Shown here piece by piece: positions 63,401 through 64,000 of a stretch of 64,000 bases of DNA. A model generated the notes under the pieces. That model did no database searches and was not told the origin of the DNA. It was given only the letters and a program-made list of their open reading frames with translations. Origin of the DNA: Chlamydomonas sphaeroides (taxonomy: Eukaryota > Chlorophyta > Chlorophyceae > Chlamydomonadales > Chlamydomonadaceae). Location: positions 5,221 through 69,220 of the forward strand of contig BDDC01000229.1 in NCBI GenBank assembly GCA_001662425.1, read 5' to 3'. A program made the translations under genes and the position numbers. The stretch's first letter is position 1; the number at the start of each line of letters is the position of its first letter.

Positions 63401-64000
63401 TTCTTCAACTTCATCGCGCCCACAGAGGTCGATGTAGACATCTGCCGCGAGTACAAGGTCAGGGACTGACCGTCTCCTGCCTGCACCTGTGCTGACGTCT
63501 GGGATGGACCCCTCCTGCCTGCTCCACTGACGTTGTCGCTCTGCTCGCCATGCTTACCGCCGCCAACCCATCCGACGGCCGCATCCCTCAGGGCAACCTC
63601 ATATTCTGCAACGAGTACTCCCTCAACCGCCGCTGCCGCAACGGATCGGTAAGCCACGCTTATTGGCTGTCTTCGTGATGCGCTCTGGCTACAATGCCCC
63701 ATGCGGTGCAGTGCCCCATTTAACTACCCTACACGGGTGCCCCTGTATCCGTGTTTTTGCAGGAGGCGGCCTTCAACGCAGTCTACCGGGCCTTCTCCCC
63801 ACCCGACAGCGCCCTCATTTACAAGGACGTCGTTGTGCTGCGCCGTGGTGCGTTGATTGCGCACACCAACACTGGCGTGCCTGTCTGCTGCATGTGTTTG
63901 ACCTGCGTTAGCTACACCTATCCAACCTGACTAGCTGACCTGATGTGCCAACCCTGCTTGTTTGTCCCAAACCCGCTCACTCCACAGGCGGCCAGTACAA
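6399..64000 (+). CDS. Giant multi-exon mosaic lectin gene (SRCR, FG-GAP, GH18-like, CTLD, PAN, VMO-I-like); 3' end beyond window
   Basis: One gene of at least 57.6 kb. The start is the ATG at 6399, in a CAACACACGATGGC context typical of chlamydomonad genes, followed by a signal peptide. I traced 195 exons, all joined in frame, giving about 6,640 codons with no stop. The summed exon length is 2 modulo 3, exactly the phase reached at base 64000, which checks the hand-built chain. Mean exon is about 100 bases and introns mostly 70-400. Known for the families: SRCR and C-type lectin domains occur together in extracellular pattern-recognition proteins and are reported from Chlamydomonas. Inferred: a secreted or surface protein binding glycans, stiffened by Ser-Pro spacers. 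No transmembrane segment is seen in this part. It could be mis-predicted as several genes, but no intergenic break appears. Exon coordinates are in the module entries that follow. Confidence 0.8.
6743..7930 (+). CDS. SRCR domain 1 (exons 2-6)
   Basis: Exons 6743-6810, 7005-7042, 7272-7422, 7606-7738 and 7899-7930 encode a complete scavenger receptor cysteine-rich domain. It runs from GLRLNN through a GLICADGFDD strand and the hallmark VICRQLG motif to the closing GVQCFE. Six cysteines are visible (GLIC, VICR, LGC, NDC, ASC, VQC), the group A count. SRCR domains bind proteins or polyanions outside the cell. The domain is split over five exons. Intron 3 carries a G-rich tract and intron 4 a GTGTACG tandem. 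Confidence 0.85.
7079..7115 (+). repeat. GGGGC tandem in intron 3 (G-quadruplex candidate)
   Basis: Four or more consecutive GGGGC units followed by further G runs lie inside the intron between exons 3 and 4 on the coding strand. The pattern meets the four-G-run rule for a G-quadruplex in DNA or pre-mRNA. Confidence 0.6.
7447..7482 (+). repeat. Tandem CAGGTGTACG units in intron 4
   Basis: Three near-identical copies of a 10-12 base unit containing CAGGTGTACG lie just downstream of the exon 4 donor. Each copy holds an AG|GT that could act as a decoy donor. Confidence 0.6.
8133..10060 (+). CDS. SRCR domain 2 with basic helical insert (exons 7-13, first part)
   Basis: Exons 8133-8201, 8400-8448, 8693-8749, 8946-9004, 9198-9277, 9533-9719 and the first part of 9958-10117. 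The frame gives VRLMTG, a degenerate WGQLA strand, TVCRQLRLPW (SRCR motif), DLRC, and a closing SQC...VSC pair. Exon 12 inserts about 62 residues rich in Lys and Arg (TKAAKLLKDK-type helix) between the third and fourth SRCR cysteines, an unusual expansion. The intron after exon 11 begins with GC (9278), a GC-AG intron that the frame requires. Intron 8 carries an echo of the exon 8 end. Confidence 0.72.
8533..8564 (+). repeat. Intron 8 echo of exon 8 end and donor
   Basis: The segment repeats 8424-8455, the last 25 bases of exon 8 plus its GTGCGTGG donor, with only a few substitutions. In the copy the GT is changed to AT, so the donor is dead. Confidence 0.75.
10060..11054 (+). CDS. SRCR domain 3 (exons 13-16)
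   Basis: It starts within exon 13 (TARLVGASFPSEGRLEIYN) and continues through 10224-10293, 10504-10653 and 10954-11054. Hallmarks are VWGTVCGNG, QAVCRQLGFARAP, IRCPSG, LTAC and the final DAYVRC, a full six-cysteine SRCR pattern. Exon 14 must end at 10293 before GCACGT to join VCR to QLG in frame, a second GC-AG intron. Exon 16 is preceded by a long CAC/CGC repeat instead of a normal pyrimidine tract. Exon 16 ends phase 1 at 11054, just before the poly-G and assembly gap. Confidence 0.82.
10885..10950 (+). repeat. CAC/CGC trinucleotide repeat before exon 16
   Basis: An imperfect CACCAC/GCCACC run about 60 bases long ends at the CTGCAG acceptor of exon 16 and replaces the usual polypyrimidine tract. 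Confidence 0.6.
11081..11427. other. Assembly gap (347 N) in intron 16
   Basis: The run of N follows a poly-G stretch (11067-11080) and lies between exon 16 (ends 11054) and exon 17 (starts 11596). The phases of these two exons join directly, so no exon is required in the gap, but one of length divisible by three could be hidden. The poly-G suggests that a sequencing-refractory tract caused the gap. Confidence 0.98.
11596..14894 (+). CDS. FG-GAP/VCBS-type beta-propeller region (exons 17-27)
   Basis: Exons 11596-11634, 11764-11828, 12040-12237, 12439-12518, 12654-12720, 13105-13174, 13315-13366, 13672-13840, 14124-14321, 14607-14695 and 14797-14894. The translation holds a series of calcium-loop blades: ADVTGDGSDDLI, IDVTGDKAADLV, DDEDGDGVTWYE, ADMNDDGLNDAVLVY and SDVDLDGRDDLLVF. 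These are the D-x-D/N-x-D-G-x-x-D loops of integrin-alpha-like FG-GAP/VCBS blades. At least five loops suggest one six- or seven-bladed propeller, usually a ligand-binding scaffold. The exon 22/23 junction needs donor GCAAGT at 13175. Several introns here contain copies of the preceding exon end. Confidence 0.78.
12575..12601 (+). repeat. Intron 20 echo of exon 20 end and donor
   Basis: The segment resembles 12507-12532, covering the GAACGCCATC end of exon 20 and its GTGCGTCC donor. The copy keeps AGTGTGTTT at the donor position, so a weak GT survives. Confidence 0.7.
12767..12787 (+). repeat. Intron 21 echo of exon 21 end and donor
   Basis: AAGGCGGCCAACCTGGTGGG here copies AAGGCGGCCGACCTGGTAGG at 12706-12725, the exon 21 end plus donor. 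A working-looking GTGGGG donor is retained 62 bases downstream. Confidence 0.72.
13623..13667 (-). repeat. CCCCCG tandem before exon 24
   Basis: Repeated CCCCCG units run into the CTGCAG acceptor of exon 24. The minus strand is G-rich enough for a G-quadruplex; on the RNA it forms a pyrimidine-rich tract. Confidence 0.55.
13863..14045 (+). repeat. Diverged internal duplication of intron 24
   Basis: A block starting GCGCTGGGTTGC at about 13863 and ending near 13926 recurs, diverged, at about 13984-14045 (TTTGCTTGAAATG against TCATTTGAGATG). It appears to be an older tandem duplication confined to the intron. Confidence 0.5.
14409..14436 (+). repeat. Intron 25 perfect 28-base echo of exon 25 end and donor
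   Basis: The segment is identical over 28 bases to 14298-14325, which spans the last 24 bases of exon 25 and the first four of its donor (CCAGCCAG|GTGC). Identity implies a recent duplication. The copy keeps a usable donor and could give an alternative exon 25 end only if intervening sequence is read. Confidence 0.85.
15050..18273 (+). CDS. GH18 chitinase-like domain, catalytically dead (exons 28-38)
   Basis: Exons 15050-15329, 15463-15570, 15733-15817, 16055-16228, 16408-16494, 16708-16801, 17023-17138, 17413-17472, 17718-17807, 17988-18037 and 18260-18273. GH18 landmarks appear in order: RRLVAYFSN, ATHVIFASVKP, DIKVLVSVGGAG (SxGG strand), NLDGLELSWPS at the catalytic strand, DMINLQGFD at the MxYD strand, and GVGMWDVDGD at the end. 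Family enzymes carry DGxDxDxE; here the second and third acids read E and S, and the catalytic Glu is Pro (15797-15799). Chitin hydrolysis is therefore not expected. A lectin or inhibitor role, as in vertebrate chitinase-like lectins and plant GH18 homologues, is the likely alternative. The last exon is only 14 bases. Confidence 0.8.
17259..17284 (+). repeat. Intron 34 echo of exon 34 end and donor
   Basis: 24 of 26 bases match 17121-17146, the GAGGCCTTCACAAACTAC end of exon 34 with its GTGAGGCG donor. The copied donor is intact. Confidence 0.82.
18541..19845 (+). CDS. CTLD1, C-type lectin-like domain (exons 39-43)
   Basis: Exons 18541-18620, 18811-18918, 19107-19199, 19386-19458 and 19709-19845. 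The CTLD signature is clear: TWLDAVAHCRAAGGNLASV, VSVWLGG, FNVWAPGQPD, EDCLAAT and WFDVSCSLSLPFICK. The EPN/QPD position reads GQPD, as in galactose-type sites, and WND reads WFD. Calcium-dependent sugar binding is possible but not assured. The intron before exon 43 contains a direct repeat of CCGCAGCAGCGGTC (19480 and 19590 areas). Confidence 0.85.
19967..21139 (+). CDS. CTLD2 with proline-rich insert (exons 44-47)
   Basis: Exons 19967-20118, 20316-20432, 20569-20691 and 20815-21139. CTLD landmarks are MAEAQKVCRSYGAELPSLTD, SFWLGLRSYG, YWTDGS, AWEAGEFGLHACAVVV and the terminal VSCQEKMPVVC. Between the last two, exon 47 inserts about 75 residues of PPSP/PPAPP character with NAT and NGT glycosylation sequons. 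A Ser-Pro spacer is thus placed inside the lectin fold, ahead of the final disulphide strand. Exon 47 must end at 21139 before GCGAGT (GC-AG intron) to keep frame. Confidence 0.78.
21270..22259 (+). CDS. PAN/apple-like module (exons 48-50)
   Basis: Exons 21270-21435, 21786-21918 and 22211-22259. The segment reads FHCLSRPNGLAYP, RFLVERPLTVGDERECIVAC, DKRCEIADCTFFTYLP and HCFPMA, then DRVCFRSD. The spacing of C-x3-C in the helix (ECIVAC) followed by a C-x-F-F-T-Y strand fits the PAN/apple fold, which binds proteins or carbohydrates. The intron after exon 48 contains one copy of the dispersed repeat. Confidence 0.6.
21482..21600 (+). repeat. Dispersed intronic repeat, copy 1 (intron 48)
   Basis: The block runs from ATAGAACAGAACCCCACACG to GAAGCGAAGCCCAGCG. 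It matches 59706-59820 over its whole length with scattered substitutions and small indels. It carries no open frame. The same orientation in both introns of one gene suggests copying of an introner-like or MITE-like element, or a segmental copy of intron sequence. Confidence 0.8.
22396..23444 (+). CDS. Cys-rich VMO-I-like beta-prism repeats and Pro linker (exons 51-53)
   Basis: Exons 22396-22751, 22895-23020 and 23220-23444. After a Thr/Ala-rich lead, units of the form C-x2-G-x4-GI...I-x3-L-x-C recur (CPDGMTANGIQ ... ISSVRLTC; GVSGISGLGG ... LTLNC). This spacing resembles the three-fold repeats of vitelline membrane outer layer protein I. A short PPPPPPSPPSPP run follows. The assignment is tentative; a generic Cys-rich extracellular repeat is the alternative. 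Confidence 0.45.
23644..24526 (+). CDS. Linker and PAN-like module (exons 54-57)
   Basis: Exons 23644-23775, 23889-23937, 24211-24320 and 24496-24526. An acidic/aliphatic linker (VDEDMVLKAVVAASADINED) leads to FQCVFEGG, a GECCPMCFN helix and DCYCVTTLPA. The C-C-x2-C ... C-x-C pattern is that of the small PAN-like units seen again at 46497-46873. Exon 55 joins directly to 24211 in phase 1, skipping a decoy at 24041-24076. Confidence 0.55.
24041..24076 (+). repeat. Intron 55 echo of exon 55 end and donor
   Basis: The segment parallels 23916-23945: GCCAATACCACCATCCTGG becomes GCCAACACCGCCATGCTGG, followed in both by GTGAGGCC after a 4-base insertion in the copy. It mimics an exon but breaks the frame if spliced in. 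Confidence 0.65.
24800..25797 (+). CDS. Hydroxyproline-type Ser-Pro spacer (exons 58-59)
   Basis: Exons 24800-25484 and 25637-25797 encode about 280 residues dominated by SPxP, PPSP and PPAPP units (PPSPTPPSPNPPSPTPP-like), preceded by NPSATLSTGS. Such tracts are prolyl-hydroxylated and glycosylated in algal wall proteins and pherophorins, and form stiff polyproline-II rods. This one separates the N-terminal SRCR/GH18/CTLD block from the main lectin array. Exon 58, at 685 bases, is by far the longest exon. The long minus-strand open frames here are shadows of the repeat. Confidence 0.85.
25961..29569 (+). CDS. Long VMO-I-like Cys-repeat region (exons 60-72)
   Basis: Exons 25961-26070, 26171-26365, 26501-26549, 26700-26757, 26916-27124, 27232-27358, 27541-27665, 27808-27974, 28125-28328, 28688-28736, 28949-29057, 29201-29282 and 29414-29569. 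Repeating strand pairs are visible: YACPSGSTLVEVLAT with ITSIAFRC; MSCPEGSFVTSIFGRY with VRELGIVC; IDCQAGIAGIGGRL; ETCPTTTVVSGIEVLRSR with MRMSF; YECPTGSKVVAMAGLF with LLSMRFEC. The CPxGxxVxxI...I-x3-x-x-C rhythm is that of VMO-I/jacalin-like beta-prisms. At about three units per prism, this would be two or three stacked domains. NVS, NAS, NQT, NNT and NTS sequons suggest N-glycosylation. Confidence 0.5.
26590..26661 (+). repeat. 23-base minisatellite in intron 62
   Basis: Two full copies of GGCCCCCTGAGGTTGAGCNG plus CTC, then two shortened copies, lie between exons 62 and 63. Confidence 0.75.
29716..31260 (+). CDS. CTLD3 with canonical EPN sugar-binding motif (exons 73-79)
   Basis: Exons 29716-29873, 30023-30031, 30242-30313, 30468-30539, 30699-30796, 30941-30983 and 31202-31260. 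The CTLD reads WTEADRWCKKQGGYLMVF, IGVWVGARRY, YVDGTPF, NVNAGEPNDLGG, DCAEM, QWFDRVC and RRPLCR. GEPND keeps the mannose-type calcium ligands and the E of DCAEM aligns with the next ligand, so this is a good carbohydrate-binding candidate. Exon 74 is only 9 bases (GTGGTGCAA) and supplies the conserved Trp-Cys of the first helix. Confidence 0.85.
30023..30031 (+). CDS. 9-base microexon (exon 74)
   Basis: ACACAG|GTGGTGCAA|GTGAGT. With one base from exon 73 and one from exon 75 it encodes R-W-C-K. The first conserved cysteine of CTLD3 would be lost without it. Confidence 0.8.
31373..31936 (+). CDS. CTLD4, N-terminal half only (exons 80-82)
   Basis: Exons 31373-31476, 31623-31702 and 31839-31936. 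The helix region (LSWDDAQVFCQRRGGSLAS) and the first core strand (SVMWTGLRNR) are present, but the sequence passes straight into the start of CTLD5. The long loop and the two C-terminal cysteine strands are missing. It looks like a partial domain left by unequal duplication or exon loss. Confidence 0.65.
32110..33374 (+). CDS. CTLD5 (exons 83-86)
   Basis: Exons 32110-32213, 32434-32483, 32863-33116 and 33267-33374. Landmarks are LTYAADSWCESNGGELASF, IAAWVGLTRT, YVWQDVSNSSW, MPQCMFVS and the terminal SCDAESLSGFICS. The EPN motif is replaced by WVAGIPVNN and WND by an unrelated loop, so calcium-type sugar binding is unlikely. The acceptor of exon 84 follows an 11-base tandem repeat. Confidence 0.75.
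32388..32432 (+). repeat. 11-base tandem repeat ending at the exon 84 acceptor
   Basis: ATGCACCCTGA, ATGCACCCTAA, ATGTGCCCAAA and ACGCACCCTAC stand head to tail, the last running into the CAG acceptor. Repeat expansion seems to have built the 3' splice-site region. Confidence 0.65.
33523..34760 (+). CDS. CTLD6 (exons 87-91, first part)
   Basis: Exons 33523-33605, 33785-33852, 34161-34255, 34440-34614 and the start of 34727-34872. It reads RTWADASTACADVGGSLASF, VHVNLVLGAG, FRWGNN, MKWATGKPSATLNSTCGAF and the closing YICTLD. EPN is replaced (TGKPSA), so it is a structural CTLD or one with a different ligand. Exon 91 carries both the end of this domain and the start of the next unit. Confidence 0.68.
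34760..35904 (+). CDS. CTLD7 fragment interrupted by a PAN/apple module (exons 91-94)
   Basis: The end of exon 91 (to 34872), then 35013-35113, 35394-35514 and 35752-35904. Exon 91 gives a CTLD-like WGYADGTSLAFTQAPG loop. Exons 92-93 give a clear PAN core (VSACCQACQAVGGCGYFTWN, then STCVLK). Exon 94 returns to a CTLD tail (AECGVLDGA ... VCGTQLPFACR). I place the exon 92 acceptor at 35011-35012 (CCGTCAG), because the more obvious site at 34937 breaks the frame and this one restores G-C-S-A-A-L. Confidence 0.6.
36131..37792 (+). CDS. CTLD8 (exons 95-101)
   Basis: Exons 36131-36228, 36476-36542, 36690-36733, 36845-36964, 37220-37315, 37479-37562 and 37678-37792. Landmarks are DSDSAQALCEVTGGTLVEP, EYHIGLSDRG, MWTWKTGAKL, YWQSRQPNNNGT, DEDCVVV, TWNDVPC and RVMCQRP. 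It keeps WND and has QPNN at the specificity loop. Two of its introns start with GC (36543 and 36965), both demanded by the frame. Exon 101 runs on into CTLD9. Confidence 0.78.
37760..39380 (+). CDS. CTLD9, N-terminal part (exons 101-107)
   Basis: The end of exon 101, then 38072-38120, 38241-38272, 38384-38464, 38718-38735, 39006-39073 and 39307-39380. It reads LVDWSAAELICQANGGNLAWF, PLGVWFGLNDR, NWRYTSSPW and WGRWAPGSATPD. The lectin chain then leaves for a VMO-I-like domain and only resumes at 42211. Exon 105 is 18 bases and carries the conserved W-F-G-L-N core. Confidence 0.68.
39509..42116 (+). CDS. VMO-I-like three-repeat beta-prism inserted in CTLD9 (exons 108-120)
   Basis: Exons 39509-39549, 39682-39766, 39937-40016, 40237-40266, 40462-40528, 40786-40844, 41058-41096, 41151-41168, 41263-41306, 41431-41522, 41675-41720, 41822-41840 and 42094-42116. 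There are exactly three repeats: AVCGGTINTGVKAIVARI with LMTMRMQC; ALCNNGTNDMVVGLQLQ with GRWAVRVYC; VLCPAGSFVCGISAIAQ with DNTLINSLRIRCC. Vitelline membrane outer layer protein I is a prism of three such CPxG...GI...DxxxNxIRxxC sheets, so I propose that fold. Animal VMO-I has some N-acetyl-oligosaccharide synthesis activity; no function can be read here. Exons are tiny (18-92 bases). Confidence 0.55.
42211..42715 (+). CDS. CTLD9, C-terminal part (exons 121-123)
   Basis: Exons 42211-42237, 42367-42447 and 42664-42715 encode ANNNRDCGEV, RGEWYDAPC and VNHVLCRRDL. This is the C-x-V ... W-x-D-x-x-C ... V-L-C ending of a CTLD, the half missing from the unit at 37760-39380. Confidence 0.62.
42925..43300 (+). 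CDS. Linker (exons 124-125)
   Basis: Exons 42925-43039 and 43194-43300 encode a Ser/Ala/Pro-rich stretch (AEAIPTPEAPLIAPLA), then IGTLQFEFKAQVKEDGPCG and LNGKCIEEG. I do not recognise a domain. It may act as a spacer with one disulphide. Confidence 0.6.
43631..44577 (+). CDS. CTLD10 (exons 126-129)
   Basis: Exons 43631-43706, 43882-43993, 44182-44353 and 44499-44577. Landmarks are MTWPMAVTFCKAHSAELAFV, KWLYTTGN, NAWGPGSEQPKTASCGEFVF, SWNAASC and NRVLCRRR. EQPK stands at the EPN/QPD position. Exon 128 ends before GCAAGC (44354), a GC-AG intron. Confidence 0.76.
44744..45900 (+). CDS. CTLD11 (exons 130-134)
   Basis: Exons 44744-44845, 45028-45123, 45357-45414, 45558-45610 and the first part of 45729-45954. 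It reads LMDWPTARSYCTGKGDVLPSV, VRVWLGGTY, WIWVDGSPF, TDLCLAWS, TRCGVSGYTFCQRD. The EPN-region residues are replaced by RTPSK. Exon 130 also ends before GCAAGC (44846). Confidence 0.75.
45880..47366 (+). CDS. VMO-I-like and PAN-like module (exons 134-139)
   Basis: The end of exon 134, then 46085-46257, 46497-46604, 46797-46873, 47000-47083 and 47296-47366. ADLYCPSGTFLTGLTGVV with RGITYSGICR is a VMO-I-like unit. HRDLRQCSRMCGILSARTYS with TCACARAL is a PAN-like core, so a PAN appears nested in the prism. VVCAEGRMRFYRC closes it. Exon 138 uses a TTAG acceptor and exon 139 an unusual TTAAG acceptor, both forced by phase; exon 139 ends at 47366 before GTGCGC, avoiding the TGA at 47388. Confidence 0.5.
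47645..48561 (+). CDS. CTLD12 (exons 140-143)
   Basis: Exons 47645-47742, 47867-47908, 48025-48211 and 48442-48561. Landmarks are RAADFDSAQRLCMLYGGHLAI, SVFWVGLYMAQ, YRWLDGTPL, PPNCGYLEV, GACSDKTSFVCET. Ca-ligand residues are replaced (AEPGW, KAGAC). Exon 141 uses a TGTAG acceptor. Confidence 0.78.
48692..50240 (+). CDS. CTLD13 (exons 144-149)
   Basis: Exons 48692-48718, 48994-49051, 49177-49236, 49518-49662, 49840-49973 and 50185-50240. It reads HLTSWRDAQKICRNEKSELLW, LWTALGIDSN, MQWRLQDANA, GICGMVD, NWCDESMMFACK. No EPN is present. The last intron begins GCAAGC (50241). The acceptor region of exon 147 is duplicated about 118 bases upstream. Confidence 0.74.
49391..49424 (+). repeat. Intron 146 echo of exon 147 acceptor and start
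   Basis: CGCCCAGGAACGAGA here equals the acceptor plus first bases of exon 147 (49511-49525); the copy continues with similar GAGG/GAACGAGA. It offers a decoy acceptor at 49400. Confidence 0.7.
50446..52722 (+). CDS. CTLD14 with EPN and WND plus basic helical insert (exons 150-156)
   Basis: Exons 50446-50639, 50952-51024, 51317-51374, 51650-51729, 51863-51899, 52086-52140 and 52474-52722. A short PPPPSPPPSPP linker opens it. The CTLD reads ARTQASAQAACASEGGRLAEF, MRWLFRWGS, GWDEPNNYKNIENC, SWNDIRCDAMLPFVC. EPN and WND are both intact, so this is the best mannose-type calcium site in the protein. Exon 156 inserts about 60 residues, Lys/Arg-rich and probably helical (KSLKKGAKRAREVAG ... KARELDRQAAYFQGK), before WND. 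Confidence 0.8.
52998..54553 (+). CDS. CTLD15 (exons 157-163)
   Basis: Exons 52998-53060, 53217-53303, 53474-53566, 53715-53734, 53891-54016, 54252-54276 and 54460-54553. It reads LLLSWDESRAYCEANGQVLVDF, TVQVWTGYN, SDEWCFMIEY, VQTDCQGTRRPLCRS. Core strand residues V-W-T-G come from a 20-base exon (160). No EPN. Confidence 0.72.
54821..56340 (+). CDS. CTLD16 including a 4-base microexon (exons 164-170)
   Basis: Exons 54821-54867, 55071-55129, 55308-55383, 55606-55762, 55947-56017, 56168-56171 and the start of 56292-56479. It reads TTWGRARDWCRSLPDGDLATF, VTAWMGANDI, YGFVDREG, DCGYIDM, VTWFGTQCHQTMPFIC. Exon 168 ends in phase 0, but exon 170 starts in phase 1. The 4-base exon CAAT, flanked by CCCACAG and GTAAGT, fixes the frame and creates the penultimate conserved cysteine. 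Confidence 0.74.
56168..56171 (+). CDS. 4-base microexon CAAT (exon 169)
   Basis: CCCCACAG|CAAT|GTAAGTGG. It supplies a Gln codon and the T of a TGC Cys codon completed by exon 170. Both splice sites are strong, and no other way to bridge phase 0 to phase 1 is seen in this interval. Confidence 0.75.
56350..57452 (+). CDS. CTLD17 (exons 170-173)
   Basis: The end of exon 170 (to 56479), then 56651-56804, 57078-57107 and 57303-57452. It reads LQANWTQAQLMCRFLPEGAGT, AGVWLGYADF, MPYWTTSSADGTMFG, ASCGYLD, KACSEKLAMLCM. The sugar-site residues are degenerate (QDKPAV). It is the last CTLD in the window. Confidence 0.74.
57769..58122 (+). CDS. Single FG-GAP blade and DUF4215-type Cys segment (exon 174)
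   Basis: Exon 174 is long (354 bases). HVAAGEFSGDGLPDLMVAS is a typical FG-GAP blade. It is followed by a PSPPSLQ linker, then TCGDGIPQWGREECDIGPGN and GVCTNECRI, which match the CGDG...GEECD-G...C...C pattern of DUF4215/Myxococcus Cys-rich repeats found on secreted proteins. The rest (KIGKGNWTLDHA) leads into the unrecognised region. Confidence 0.68.
58327..64000 (+). CDS. Unrecognised beta-rich C-terminal region, incomplete (exons 175-195)
   Basis: Exons 58327-58434, 58656-58728, 59018-59084, 59247-59362, 59564-59663, 60156-60313, 60435-60516, 60664-60845, 60998-61085, 61237-61319, 61491-61571, 61701-61733, 61867-61916, 62194-62270, 62419-62442, 62561-62790, 62948-63025, 63341-63457, 63592-63648, 63763-63847 and 63988 onward. 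I recognise only one piece: exon 182 (GVRLTGRLMG ... TTDDSGKYVLAL) resembles carboxypeptidase-regulatory-like/Ig-type beta sandwiches. Elsewhere there are paired cysteines, sequons (NST, NTT, NAT, NHT) and alternating hydrophobic strands, as in extracellular beta domains. No EPN, SRCR or Pro-rich signature occurs. Open to the window end in phase 2. Confidence 0.7.
59706..59900 (+). repeat. Dispersed intronic repeat, copy 2 with tandem 3' unit (intron 179)
   Basis: 59706-59820 matches 21482-21600 (shared GGAACCCCACACGCGGCACA..., ATGCGCCAGTGC, GAAGCCCAGC). The 3' part, from GGTAG to GAAGCCCAGC, is repeated in tandem at 59830-59900. No coding potential. Confidence 0.8.

Noticed and set aside
6399..64000. 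Splitting the region into several adjacent genes
   Set aside because: Every exon junction keeps phase, no internal stop is forced, no second signal peptide start or intergenic-sized gap appears, and total phase agrees at the end.
1..64000. CRISPR arrays, tRNA/rRNA genes, insertion sequences, bacterial operons
   Set aside because: No regularly spaced repeats, cloverleaf-type or rRNA-like sequence, transposase motifs or ribosome-binding-site-led gene strings were seen; the window is eukaryotic.

Overview
The window is nuclear DNA of a green alga, most likely a chlamydomonad/volvocine species. It is GC-rich. The introns are dense, short and spliceosomal (GTGCGT, GTGAGT or GTAAGT donors and CNCAG acceptors), interrupting exons of about 100 bases. 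The product mixes animal-like extracellular domains with long Ser-Pro-Pro tracts of the algal wall/pherophorin type. I see no bacterial operon, RNA gene, CRISPR array or intact transposon.

Layout. Positions 1-6398 hold no gene I can support, only GC-rich, low-complexity, probably intergenic DNA. From 6399 to the window end I can follow one plus-strand gene. I assembled it by hand from splice sites and reading phase: 195 exons, about 19.9 kb of coding sequence, about 6,640 codons. The frame stays open from a start codon with a signal peptide to the last base, and the gene continues beyond. One assembly gap (11081-11427) lies in intron 16.

Protein order: signal peptide; three SRCR domains (6743-11054); FG-GAP/VCBS-type propeller (11596-14894); a GH18 chitinase-like domain whose catalytic motif is destroyed (15050-18273); CTLD1 and CTLD2 (18541-21139); PAN/apple-like and Cys-rich beta-prism (VMO-I-like) modules (21270-24526); a hydroxyproline-type Ser-Pro spacer (24800-25797); a long VMO-I-like series (25961-29569); CTLD3 to CTLD17 (29716-57452), several interrupted by other domains; a lone FG-GAP plus DUF4215-type Cys segment (57769-58122); and an unrecognised beta-rich region with a carboxypeptidase-regulatory-like segment (58327-64000). 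In total there are about 17 C-type-lectin-like units. I infer a very large secreted or cell-surface glycan-binding mosaic protein, perhaps in wall assembly, cell-cell contact or particle recognition.

The main structural surprises are: domain-in-domain insertions (a three-repeat VMO-I-like prism inside CTLD9, a PAN inside CTLD7, a Pro-rich tract inside CTLD2); microexons of 4, 9 and 14 bases; ten GC-AG introns; introns carrying short copies of the neighbouring exon end with its splice site; and a dispersed repeat shared by two introns 38 kb apart.

Limits: exon boundaries were placed by eye from splice consensus, phase and domain continuity. Domain names rest on motif recognition, with no database search.
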